Origin: Procambarus clarkii
Lineage: Eukaryota; Arthropoda; Malacostraca; Decapoda; Cambaridae
DNA length: 64,000 bases
Direction of reading: 5' to 3'
NCBI RefSeq assembly: GCF_040958095.1
Contig: NC_091158.1
Coordinates: 41,186,647-41,250,646, forward strand
Shown here: piece after piece, positions 9,046-18,900 of the stretch
How positions within the stretch are numbered: the first letter of the stretch is position 1
Layout of the letters: the number at the start of each line of letters is the position of its first letter
Program-made: the position numbers and the translations under genes
The notes under the pieces: model-generated
The model's input: the letters and a program-made list of their open reading frames with translations, nothing else
Databases searched by the model: none
Told to the model about the DNA's origin: nothing

Positions 9046-10731
9046 ATGTTTCATCTCCCAGCATTTCGTAGTGATCCAGCAAGTGAAGTAGGGAACTTAA
9101 TTCGTGCCAAGAGGACAGAATTACTAATTCTAGCACTTGAGTATCAATTAGATGTTCCCCATGGAGCCAACAAAAGTGACTTGCACAACATTATCCTGGA
9201 CCACCTCTTAGAAGAAGGAATTATAGACTCTGATTCTAACGAAAACTATTCTATTGCAGATCGGCATGCACTGGCAGCTATGAAGTTAAAGCTCGAACTA
9301 GCGAAAGTAGAGCGTGAACAACAAAAAGAAGCTCTAAAACAACAGAAAGAAGCTCTCCAGATAAAGAAGGAAGAGCCTGCCCTAAAGAAGGACGAACTAG
9401 AACGCGAGACTGCCCAACAACGTGAGCGTGAGAGGGAACAGCTTGAAGCAAGAAAACGTCACCTGGAGATGCAACGTGAGCACGATAAGAAGCAAGCTGA
9501 TAGTGTTCTAGAATACCGTCGACAAGAACTTGACTTAGAAACTACACACCACACTCGGCGCCAACAAGCTACAGCTAGTCTTCCAGTAAGCTTCAATGTC
9601 TCCCAGGCAAGTAAGTTAATGCCACCATTCGTTGAGACAGAGATAGATGTGTTTTTTACTACTTTTGAGGCCCTAGCTAAAAGACTTAGCTGGCCTGAAG
9701 ATCATTGGTCTACACTTCTCAGAGGGCATCTCACAGGTAGAGCTGCGATTACTCTCGGTACCTTAGCGTCTGAGAATGACTACAAGACCCTAAAGCAAGC
9801 AGTTTTAGACGCCTACCTTCTCTCCACCGAAAGCTACAGACGAAAATTCCGTGATTGTCTAAAGGCAAGTGCCACCACCTATTTAGAATTTGCCAATGAT
9901 AAGAAAATATATTTCATGAAATGGCTGGAAGCAGCCCATGTTTCTACATTTTCAGACCTTGTCAACCTTATTCTAGTCGAAGAATTTTTTCTACGTATTC
10001 CTGCTTCCATCCGTCTTCACTTAGCGGATAGGGAGGAAACCGACTACATCAGATGTGCGAAGTCGGCTGACACCTACAGCCTTATACACAGCTTGACAAC
10101 TGACACATCTTCCAGTAAGAAATCTTGGCCTGATTATGACAAAGTGAGTACCCATCAAGCAACCTCCCAATTATATTGTATATATTGCAAGCTCTATGGA
10201 CATACTATAGATAAATGTAGAAAAGCCCAGTGCAAAGGCTATAGTGAAACTCCTAATCCCAAACCGACTTCTCCTAAGTCCAGTAAGCCTGTGATGAATG
10301 TTGATGTTCCTGTTAATGATCTTTCTCTCTTCAGCAAACACCTATACCCTGGAACTGTCTCTGCCAACAGAACAGATTCGAAGGGAAGTTCTAAAGTGAA
10401 GATCTTGAGGGACACAGCTGCTCTTCAGTCTATCATTTTGAAATCGGCAGTGCCTAACATCACCTACACCGGGGAGACGGTCCTTATCACTAACCTCACT
10501 GCTACCACTCCGTATCCACTCGCCAGAGTCCATCTGGATTGTCCCTTCGTGACCGGTGAAGTTCAAGTCGCCATCCGGGAAAAGCCTTTTCCCATGAAAG
10601 GACTACAACTTTTCCTGGGCAACGACTTGGCCGAAGATCTGCAACCTTCCAACTTGATCATCATGGACAAAACCCAGGTATGTGCCTCAGTTTCTTCAAA
10701 ACTTAAAACACATTCTAGAGAAAGTACGTAA
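9046..10731 (+). CDS. Gypsy-1 gag-protease
   Basis: The frame starts at ATG 9046 and encodes about 561 residues. Residues about 75-170 are a charged Glu/Lys/Arg coiled coil, followed by a capsid-like region. A zinc knuckle CIYCKLYGHTIDKC begins at residue 378. An aspartic protease motif RDTAALQS has its catalytic Asp at about 456; the usual DTGA/DTSA reads DTAA here. The last residues run out of family sequence because a deletion removed the integrase front and joined the frame to pol near 10685. Gag would form particles and protease would cleave the polyprotein. The Gypsy-2 homologue is frameshifted. Confidence 0.82.
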   Translation: MFHLPAFRSDPASEVGNLIRAKRTELLILALEYQLDVPHGANKSDLHNIILDHLLEEGIIDSDSNENYSIADRHALAAMKLKLELAKVEREQQKEALKQQKEALQIKKEEPALKKDELERETAQQREREREQLEARKRHLEMQREHDKKQADSVLEYRRQELDLETTHHTRRQQATASLPVSFNVSQASKLMPPFVETEIDVFFTTFEALAKRLSWPEDHWSTLLRGHLTGRAAITLGTLASENDYKTLKQAVLDAYLLSTESYRRKFRDCLKASATTYLEFANDKKIYFMKWLEAAHVSTFSDLVNLILVEEFFLRIPASIRLHLADREETDYIRCAKSADTYSLIHSLTTDTSSSKKSWPDYDKVSTHQATSQLYCIYCKLYGHTIDKCRKAQCKGYSETPNPKPTSPKSSKPVMNVDVPVNDLSLFSKHLYPGTVSANRTDSKGSSKVKILRDTAALQSIILKSAVPNITYTGETVLITNLTATTPYPLARVHLDCPFVTGEVQVAIREKPFPMKGLQLFLGNDLAEDLQPSNLIIMDKTQVCASVSSKLKTHSREST

Positions 10732-12553
10732 ATTTGCTATTGATAATTTATTGAAAGCTCAAGATAGGATGAAGACTCATTTTGACCAACGCAGCAAAAT
10801 CAGGAAATTTAAAACAGGAGACTTCGTGTTGGCATATTTTCCGATCCCTGGTTCTCCATTGCAAAATAAGTTTTCAGGACTTTACAGCATCAAGGAGTGC
10901 AGAAACAACCACAACTACGTTCTTGAGACTCCAGATAGGCAGCGGAACACCCAGTTGTGCCACGTCAATCTTTTGAAGGAGTATAAAGGTATTCCCCCCA
11001 CTGTGCTAATATTTCTCTCCACTTTTAAAGATCCATACCTCCACAGTGAGACCTTCCTTGCACTCCTGAAAGCACTAACTCTGAGTCAGTGCCTTCCAAC
11101 TCAGAAATCCTTACTGATCTTCCTAAATATTTACAGGACTGTAATAGTGCTCCTCTCATCAAAGTTCTTCAAGAACATCAGAAGTTGTTCAGCGATGATC
11201 CCCCAGGAGTGTAATGTGGTTCAGCATGACATTCAGCTGCTTCTTGACACTCGGCCGATTCGTCAACCCTTCTACCGTATCAGCCCGTACAAAGAGGAAG
11301 TTATGCGTGCTGAAGTACAGTACCTCCTGGATCATGGGCTGGCCACCCCTTGTGAGTCCCCTTGGGCCTCACCCTGCATCTTGGTGCCGAAACCGCACGG
11401 TAAAGTACGACTATGTTCTGACTATAGGAAACTGAACCTTGTGACCGTCAAGGATGCTTACCCTTTACCTCGCATAGATGATATCCTTGAAGCAGTAGGT
11501 GATGCTAATTATTTGACCCAAATTGATTTGTTAAAGGGCTATTACCAAATCAGTCTGACAGAGCAGGCTAAGGAAATATCTGCCTTCACCACTTCTTTTG
11601 GCCTGTACAGATATGAACGCCTTCCTTTTGGACTGTGTAATGCCCCGGCCACCTTCCAGCGAGCTGTCAACCGCGTCATCCATGGCCTAGATCACACCTA
11701 CGCCTACTTGGATGACATCATTGTGGCAACTAACACCTGGAACGAACATCTGCTCCAGCTGCAACGATTGTTCTCCAAGCTCCTGACAGCCGGCCTTACC
11801 ATCAACTTGGGCAAGTCCACCTTTGCCAAAGGTAAAGTGCGTTATCTTGGTCATGTGATTGGGAGTGGCAGCATTTCTCCTTTAACCATTCACACTCAAG
11901 TAATTCAGCATTATCTACAACCTACAACCAGGAAGCAGCTCCTGCGCTTCCTTGGCCTTGCATCTTACTATCGTAGGTTTGTGAAAATTTTTAGTACGGT
12001 AGCGACACCATTGATTAATCTGATCAGCCCCAAGCAACGGTATCATTGGACCATTCAACAGACCGTTGCCTTTGAACAACTTAAGTCTCTGCTATGATCT
12101 GATCCCATTCTCGCCTCTCCAGATATTACGAAGCTCTTCATCATCAATGTCGACGCAAGTGGCACTGGCATCGGGGGCGTCCTAATGCAACAACGTGGCG
12201 AAGAGGTTCTTCCTGTCAGCTACTACAGCTACAAGTTGAAGCCTCACCAAAAGAATTATAGCACTATAGAAAAGGAACTCCTCTTCATCATCCTGAATCT
12301 GCAACATTTCGAATCTTACCTACAGGGGAATTGGTCTATTACCATCTACTCAGACCACAATCCCCTACGGTTCCTGCAACAGGCCCAATTCAGCAATCAA
12401 CGTCTTCTACGCTGGGCTCTGTACTTGCAGAATTTTAATCTGGAGCTCTTCTTCATCAAGGGTTCGGACAACATCATAGCTGACGCCCTCTCCAGAGTCT
12501 ACGAGGTAGAGACAGCTACTCGTACCACTCTACCATCTACTGAAGTAACTTAA
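10682..12553 (+). pseudogene. Gypsy-1 pol: integrase C-terminus, RT and RNase H
   Basis: The first roughly 100 residues are a Ty3/gypsy integrase C-terminal module (AQDRMKTHFDQRSKIRKF, TGDFVLAYFPIPGSPL, CHVNLLKEY). RT follows with LCSDYRKLN, FGLCNAPATFQRAV and the catalytic YLDD at residue 342 of this frame. A TGA at 12095-12097 interrupts the frame. RNase H continues in the same frame with VDASGTGIGGVL, NYSTIEKELL, YSDHNPL and ADALSRV, ending at 12551-12553. Integrase upstream of RT is the Gmr1-like arrangement. The integrase zinc and catalytic regions are absent, which with the nonsense codon makes the copy non-functional. Confidence 0.85.
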
Positions 12554-12571
12554 CCGGTAAGAGCAGGCTTC

Positions 12572-12581
12572 GGGGTAGAGC
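12572..12581 (+). promoter_or_regulatory. Polypurine-like tract of Gypsy-1
   Basis: GGGGTAGAG lies directly before the TG that opens the 3' LTR. A related GGGTAGAGGGGGAG precedes the Gypsy-2 3' LTR near 51999. It would prime plus-strand synthesis. Confidence 0.55.
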
Positions 12582-12976
12582 TGTGATGATAATCTCCTTC
12601 AAGAGAGATTTGGCCTGCTCTTTCCTTCATCATGTTACTTCAGTACATCTACAACATCTAGATACTACTATCAAGAGTAGTACACATTTAGTAGAATACG
12701 TTTCTACAGGGGGTATACGTACCCTACACTTGCTCTCCACCTCCCCCTCCTCGCTGTCGCCACTCCATCTTCATCGATCACCAAACTACCACTTCCAGCC
12801 AGCACGCTTCTGATTGGTGATTCGGCGACTCCAATCGACTTCAGCACCATCTGCCTAGCCGATGACTAAGCGTGCATGAGCCATTGGATTTAGAATATTC
12901 TGTGCTCTCAAGGCTGATACATCTATCTAGCATACGCTCTGTGTAATAGTGTAGGATTTCAGCCAGCTAATATTCT
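12582..12976 (+). repeat. Gypsy-1 3' LTR, truncated
   Basis: It starts TGTGATGATAATC after the purine tract. From 12776 it matches window positions 1-201 and then stops at AATATTCT, losing the last 325 bases present in the 5' LTR. The loss occurred after insertion or through 3' truncation. Confidence 0.75.
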
Positions 12977-13343
12977 TTTAAAACCAAAAAAGCATAAAAA
13001 ACGCATTGAGTAAAATCAGCTTTCTGCTGTCCAAAATAAATATAATTTTTTAAATGATATTTATGCGTGTCTAGTCAATCTCCATCTCCACTTCATTCAA
13101 CACAAAATAATTATTACTGTGTGACAGATTTTTACACCTTGTAACAAACAATGTAACGTAATGCAGAAAATCAGCTATCTGCTGTCCCAAAATATATATC
13201 ATTTTTGAAATGTAAAGCACAATCGACTTGAGAATGGTCCAGGCTAGACCGAAACATCGTCGTCACTTCATTCTCTAGTGTGTGGATTGGTCAACATGTA
13301 AAGCGTGTCTAGTCCATTACATCCAACACCAAATAAATATTAC
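12977..13343. repeat. AT-rich direct repeats with a small insertion
   Basis: Two related units start at about 13015 and 13166. Both contain AATCAGCT, CTGCTGTCC, a run of AATATAT-type sequence and later GCGTGTCTAGTC, ending near TATTACTGTGTG. The second unit is interrupted by 13219-13295. There is no coding sequence. Confidence 0.6.
13219..13295. mobile_element. 77-bp insertion flanked by a 9-bp target-site duplication
   Basis: ATGTAAAGC occurs at 13210-13218 and 13296-13304 around a 77-bp segment containing GAATGGTCCAGGC. The first AT-rich unit lacks the segment and acts as an empty-site comparison. The size suggests the extreme 3' end of a retroelement, but the family is not identified. Confidence 0.55.
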
Positions 13344-13362
13344 TGTGTGTGTGTGTGTGTGT
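13344..13362. repeat. (TG)n tract at the 3' end of LINE copy A
   Basis: About nine TG units join the AT-rich repeat to the 3' end of LINE copy A. The paralogous AT-rich unit near 13120 has only TGTGTG at the equivalent place. Confidence 0.8.
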
Positions 13363-15973
13363 ACTCACCTAGTTGTGTTTGCGGGGGTTGAGCGCTGGCT
13401 CTTTGGTCCCGCCTCTCAACTATCAATCAACAGGTGTACAGATTCCTGAGCCTATTGGCCTCTATCATATCTACACTTGAAACTGTGTATGGAGTCAGCC
13501 TCCACCACATCACTTCCTAATGCATTCCATTTGTCAACCACTCTGACACTAAAAACGTTCTTTCTAATATCTCTGTGGCTCATTTTGCCACTCAGTTTCC
13601 ACCGGGTCCCCTTGTTCGTGTGCCCCTTGCGTTAAATAGCCTGTCTTTATCTACCCAACCAATTCCCTTCAGAATCTTGAATGTGGTGATCATGTCCGCC
13701 CCTAACTCTTCTGTCTTCCAGCGAAGTGAGGTTTATTTCCCGTAGTCTCTCCTCGTAGCTCATACCTCTCAGCTCGGGTACTAGTCTGGTGGCAAACCTT
13801 TGAACCTTTTCCAGTTTAGTCTTATCCTTGACTAGATATGGACTCCATGCTGGGGCTGCATACTCCAGGATTGGCCTGACATATGTGGTATACAAAGTTC
13901 TGAATGATTCTTTACACAAGTTTCTGAATGCCGTTCGTATGTTGGCCAGCCTGGCATATGCCACTGATGTTATCCTCTTGATATGGGCTGCAGGAGACAG
14001 GTCTGGCGTGATATCAACCCCCAAGTCTTTTTTTTTTCTCTGACTCCTGAAGAATTTCCTCTCCCAGAAGATGCCTTGTATCTGGCCTTCTTCTCCCTAC
14101 ACCTATCTTCATTCAACCCGTCCTCATAAAAATAACGTCACTTTTCGCTCGTATGCGCGTTATGGCCAAATTTAGACGTAATTTGAAATTAAATCGACTC
14201 ACAAAAGTGACGTACTGTCCCGCTTTCTGTTTGAGTCGTCCGGCTTACTCAGCAAGCTTAGAAAAGGAAATTTTCCATTAACGTTTTTCATACCATTTTG
14301 AAACTTTATGAGAAATTCCTGCCCACCTAACCTATCAGAGGACCCTTAACTTACTGTTGTTGAAAAAAAAATCCCAAATTTATATTAATTTTTTTTCCAT
14401 TTTCAAATTACGTCCATATTCGGCCATACAGGCAAACGGCCATAAGTGACGTTCTTTTTAAGAGGACAGGTTGCTTCATTACATTACATTTGGTTGGGTT
14501 AAACTCTAACAACCATTTGTTCGACCATTCCTTCAGCTTGTCTAGGTCTTCTTGAAGCCTCAAACAGTCCTCTTCTGTCTTAATTCTTCTCATAATTTTG
14601 GCACCGTCCGCAAACATTGAGAGAAATGAAACTATACCCTCCGGGAGATCTTTTACATATATCAGAAACAAGATAGGACCCAGTGCAGAGCCCTGTGGGG
14701 CTCCACTGGTGACTTCACGCCTATTGGAGGTCTCACCCCTCACCGTAACTCTCTGCTTGCTATTGCTTAGGTACTCCCTTATCCACTGGAGCACCTTACC
14801 AGCTACACCTGCCTGTCTCTCCAGCTTATGTACTAGCCTCTTATGCGATACTGTGTCAAAGGCTTTCCGACAAACCATGAAATGCAATCCGCCCATCCTT
14901 CTCTTTCTTGCTTAATCTTTGTCACCTGGTTGTAGAATTCTATTAAGCCAGTCAGTCAAGATTTACCCCCCCCCTGAATCCTTGTTGGCGATTTGTCACG
15001 AAGTTCCTACTCTCCAGATGTGATACCAGTTTTTTTTCTCACGATCTTCTCCATCACCTTGCATGGTATCCAAGTCAAGGACACTGGCCTGTAGTTCACT
15101 GCCTCTTGCCTGTCGCCCTTTTTGTATATGGGGACTACATTCGCCATCTTCCATATTTCTGGTAGGTCTCCCGTCTTCAGTGACCTACTATACACTATGG
15201 AGAGTGGCAAGCAAAGTGCCTCTGCACACTCTTTCAGTACCCATTGCGAGATCCCGTCTGGACCAACAGGCTTTCTAACATCCAGATCCAGCAGGTGTCT
15301 CTTGACCTCCTCTCTCGTAATTTTGAACCCTTCCAAGGCCGCCTGGTTTACTTCCCTTTCTCCTAGCGTAGTGACCTCGCCTTGTTCTGTTGTGAAGACC
15401 TCCTGGAACCTCTTGTTGAGTTCTTCACGCACCTTTTTGTCATTCTCTGTATACCTGTCCACGCCGGTTCAAAGTTTCACTACCTGTTCTTTCACTGTTG
15501 TTTACCTTCTGATGTGACTGTGGAGTAGCTTTGGTTCGGTCTTGACTTTGTTTGCTATATCATTTTCATAAGTTTTCTCTGCTTCTCTTCTCACCCTGAC
15601 ATACTCATTCCTGGTTCTCTGCTATCTCTCTCTGCTTTCAGTGTTCTGATATTCCGGAAATTCCTCCACGCCCTTTTGTTCAGTTTCTTTGCTTCCATAC
15701 ATGCCCTATTATACCATGGATTCTTCTTTTGCTTCTCGGATTTTTCCTTTTGGGCCGGGATGTATCTGCTTACTGCCTCCTAACACTTTTGGGCGACATG
15801 GTTCATCATATCTTGTACAGACTTAGCTCTGAGGTCTGTGTCCCAAGGTATTTCCCTTAGGAAGCTTCCCATCTCCTCATAACTTCCCTTTCGGTATGCC
15901 AGCCTTTTGTTTCCTAGTTCCTTTTTGGGGGAGATAATTCCTAGCTCTACCACGGAAACAAGGGTAAACAAGA
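13363..15973 (-). mobile_element. Array LINE copy A (CR1-like, 5'-truncated, minus strand)
   Basis: Read on the minus strand, the LINE starts inside the region between endonuclease and RT (about 15971), passes through RT and ends at ACTCACCT at 13363. Frames at 15007-15462 (NYRPVSLTW), 14408-14896 (SGAPQGSALGPILFLIYV; the catalytic box reads FADGAKIM instead of FADD) and 13647-14024 (YTTYVRPILEYAAPAWSPYL) are separated by frameshifts and by the MITE at 14114-14473. The damaged catalytic box and shifts make it a pseudogene. It belongs to a subfamily slightly different from copies B-E and closer to F. Confidence 0.85.
14114..14473. mobile_element. MITE with about 75-bp terminal inverted repeats and a 7-bp target-site duplication
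   Basis: CTTCATT at 14107-14113 recurs at 14474-14480 around a 360-bp non-coding insert in LINE copy A. The left end CAACCCGTCCTCATAAAAA and the reverse complement of the right end CAACCTGTCCTCTTAAAAA pair, and similarity continues for about 75 bases to GACGTAATTTGAAA. No transposase is present, so it is non-autonomous. The superfamily is uncertain. Confidence 0.8.
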
Positions 15974-15988
15974 ATGTGTGTGTATGTG
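15974..15988. repeat. (TG)n tract between LINE copies A and B
   Basis: This is a short TG tract with one TA, marking the 3' end of copy B next to the 5' side of copy A. Confidence 0.75.
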
Positions 15989-18900
15989 CTCACCTATTTG
16001 TGCTTGCGGGGGTTGAGCTTTGGCTCTTTGGTCCCGCCTCTTAACTGTCAATCAACTGGTGTACAGATTCCTGAGCCTACTGGGCTCTATCATATCTACA
16101 TTTAAAACTGTGTATGGAGTCAGCCTCCACCACATCACTGCCTAGTGCATTCCATCCGTTAACTACTCTGACACTGAAAAAGTTCCTTCTAACGTATCTG
16201 TGGCTCATGTGGGTACTCAGTTTCCACCTGTGTTCCCTTGTTCGCGTCCCACCAGTGTTGAATAGTTTATCCTTGTTTACCCGGTCGATTCCCCAGACGA
16301 TTTTGTAGGTTGTGATCATGTCTCCCCTTACTCATCTGTCTTCCAGTGTCGTAAGGTGCATTTCCCACAGCCATTCCTCGTAACTCATGCCTCTTAGTTC
16401 TGGGACTAGTCTAGTGGCATACCTTTGGACTTTTTCCAGCTTCGTCTTGTGCTTGACAAGGTACGGGCTCCATGCTGCGGCCGCATACTCCAGGATTGGT
16501 CTTACATATGTGGTGTACAAGATTCTGAATGATTCCTTACACAGGTTCCTGAACGCTGTTCTGATGTTAGCCAGCCTCGCATATGCCGCAGACGTTATTC
16601 TTTTTATGTGGGCTTCAGGAGACAGGTTTGGTGTGATATCAACTCCTAGATCTTTCTCTCTGTTTGTTTCATTAAGTACTTCATATCCTATTCTGCATCC
16701 TGTGTTTGGCCTCCTATTTCCACCACCTAGTTTCATTACTTTCCATTTATTCGGGTTGAACTTCAACAGCCATTTGTTGAACCATTCACTCAGTCTGTCT
16801 AGGTCATCTTGTAGCCTCCTACTATCGTCCTCAGTTTCAATCCTCCTCATAATTTTTGCATCATCGGCAAACATTGAGAGAAACGATTCTATACCCTTTG
16901 GGAGATCATTTACATATATCAGAAACAGTATAGGTCCAAGGACTAACCCCTGCGGTACTCCACTCGTAACGTCTCGCCAATCTGAGACCTCACCCCTCAC
17001 ACTGACTCCTTGTCTCCTGTTACTTAGGTACTCCTGTATCCAACGGAGTACCTTCCCTTTCACTCCAGCCTGCATCTCCAGTTTTTTCACTAGCCTCTTG
17101 TGTGGCACTGTATCAAAGGCTTTCTGACAATCTAAAAATATGCAGTCTGCCCACCCTTCTCTTTCTTGCCTTATTTTTGTTGCCTGGTCGTAGAATTCAA
17201 GTAACCCTGTGAGGCAGGACCTGCTATCCCTGAATCAATGTTGATGCTGTGTTACAAAGTTCTTTCGCTCCAGGTGCTCCACTAGCTTTCTTCGCACAAT
17301 CTTCTCCATCATCTTGCATGGTATGCAGGTTAGGGACACTAGTCTGTAATTCAGTGCCTCCTGTCTATTCCCTTTCTTGTATATCGGGACTACGTTAGCT
17401 GCTTTCCAAATTTCTCGCAGTTCCCCTGTTGCCAGTGATTTGTTATACACCATGGAAAGCGGGAGGCACAGTTCTTCTGCTCCTTCCTTTAGTATCCAAG
17501 GGGAGATTCCATCTGGGCCTACAGCCTTTGTCACATCCAATTCTAGTAAACACTTCCTTACTTCCCCACTGGTAATCTCAAACTCTTCCAGTGGTTCCTG
17601 GTTAGCTATTCCTTCTCTTATCTCTGGGATTTCTCCTTGCTCTAAGGTGAAGACCTCTTGGAATTTCTTACTCAGTTCCTCACACACTTCCTTGTCGTTT
17701 GTAGTGAATCCTTCTGCCCCTATCCTTAATTTCATAACCTGTTCCTTTACTGTTGTTTTTCTCCTGATGTGGCTATGCAGCAATTTAGGCTGAGTCTTTG
17801 CCTTGCTTGCGATGTCATTTTCGTATTGTTTTTCTGCCTCTCTTCTCATCCTGACATATTCATTCCTGGCATTCTGGTATCTTTCTCTGTTCTCCAGTGT
17901 CCTGTTATTCCTATAGTTTCTCCATGCCCTTTTACTTTGCTGCTTAGCTAGCCTACATCTCTGATTAAACCATGGGTTTCTCATCTTCATTTCACTGTTT
18001 TCCTTTTGGACTGGGACAAACTTTTTTGCTGCGTCCTTGCATTTTTGCGTGATGTGTTCCATCATATCATGGGCCGTCTTTTCCCTGAGCTCTGTTTCCC
18101 ATGCTATATCTGCTAGGCATTTTCTTATCTCCTCATGGTTTCCCTTTCGGTATGCTAACCTTTTGGTTTTGGTATCCCTCCTCGAGTTCAACAACCCTTC
18201 TTCAATCAGGTACTCAAACACCAATACACTGTGGTCGCTCATTACTACTGGGTCCTCAAAACTGATTTCTCTTATGTCAGAGTCGTTCAGGGTGAAAACC
18301 AGGTCGAGTCTTGTTACGGACCCGGATCCAGCATCCGAGCACGGAGCAGTGACGACCACGCCATCTGTGGGTCAGCTCCCGAAACCCCCTCCAAACGGAC
18401 GACGACACCTGGTGAGGACGACGTGTACTGGCTACGAGGGCCAGTTTCCAGTCCCGTTCAGCGCTCAACACAGCCACTGCTGACCTCTGGTGAGGTGGTG
18501 CTCGGCCGACAACGCCATCTAGGGAGTGGATAGGTGGGCGTTTGGGTCTGAGCCTGTAAGTGAGGTGCTTTAGTGTGTCCCTGTTATTGATGACGTGTCT
18601 GCTTACAGAGTCGACCTGGGACTGCTGTAAGGGAAGTTGAGTCAGTCTACCCAAGGCAGCCGTCCCCATACCTTGTGCTTTGCTACAGCAGCTGTGAGTC
18701 GTCTCCCGGAGGAACACTGTGGTGTTACCCTGCCTGTGAAGCGGCAGTGAAGGATTGTCATTCCCGGGACCGACTGCTGGAGACGATTAACCACTGGGGT
18801 ATTGTAGACAGGAGAGTGATCTGTGGTATCACACGAAGCTCCTGACTAGGGAGCTACCCTAGTATCGCTCGTGGAGTGGCCTGACCAGCGTTGCTGATCC

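Larger units (their letters stand above)
1..12976 (+). mobile_element. Gypsy-1: Ty3/gypsy LTR retrotransposon, integrase-before-RT order, with nested LINEs
   Basis: The element runs from a 5' LTR cut by the window edge, through a primer-binding-like site (532), a leader, gag-protease (9046-10731) and integrase C-terminus/RT/RNase H (10682-12553), to a purine tract (12572) and a truncated 3' LTR (12582-12976). A CR1-like LINE (605-8210) interrupts the leader. The integrase C-terminal module lies upstream of RT rather than downstream of RNase H, as in Gmr1-like Ty3/gypsy elements. The integrase zinc and catalytic domains are deleted. Positions 1-201 and 12776-12976 of the LTRs align without gaps and differ at about 11 sites by hand count, so the insertion is not recent. 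A stop codon in pol and the missing integrase mean that it is dead. Confidence 0.85.
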
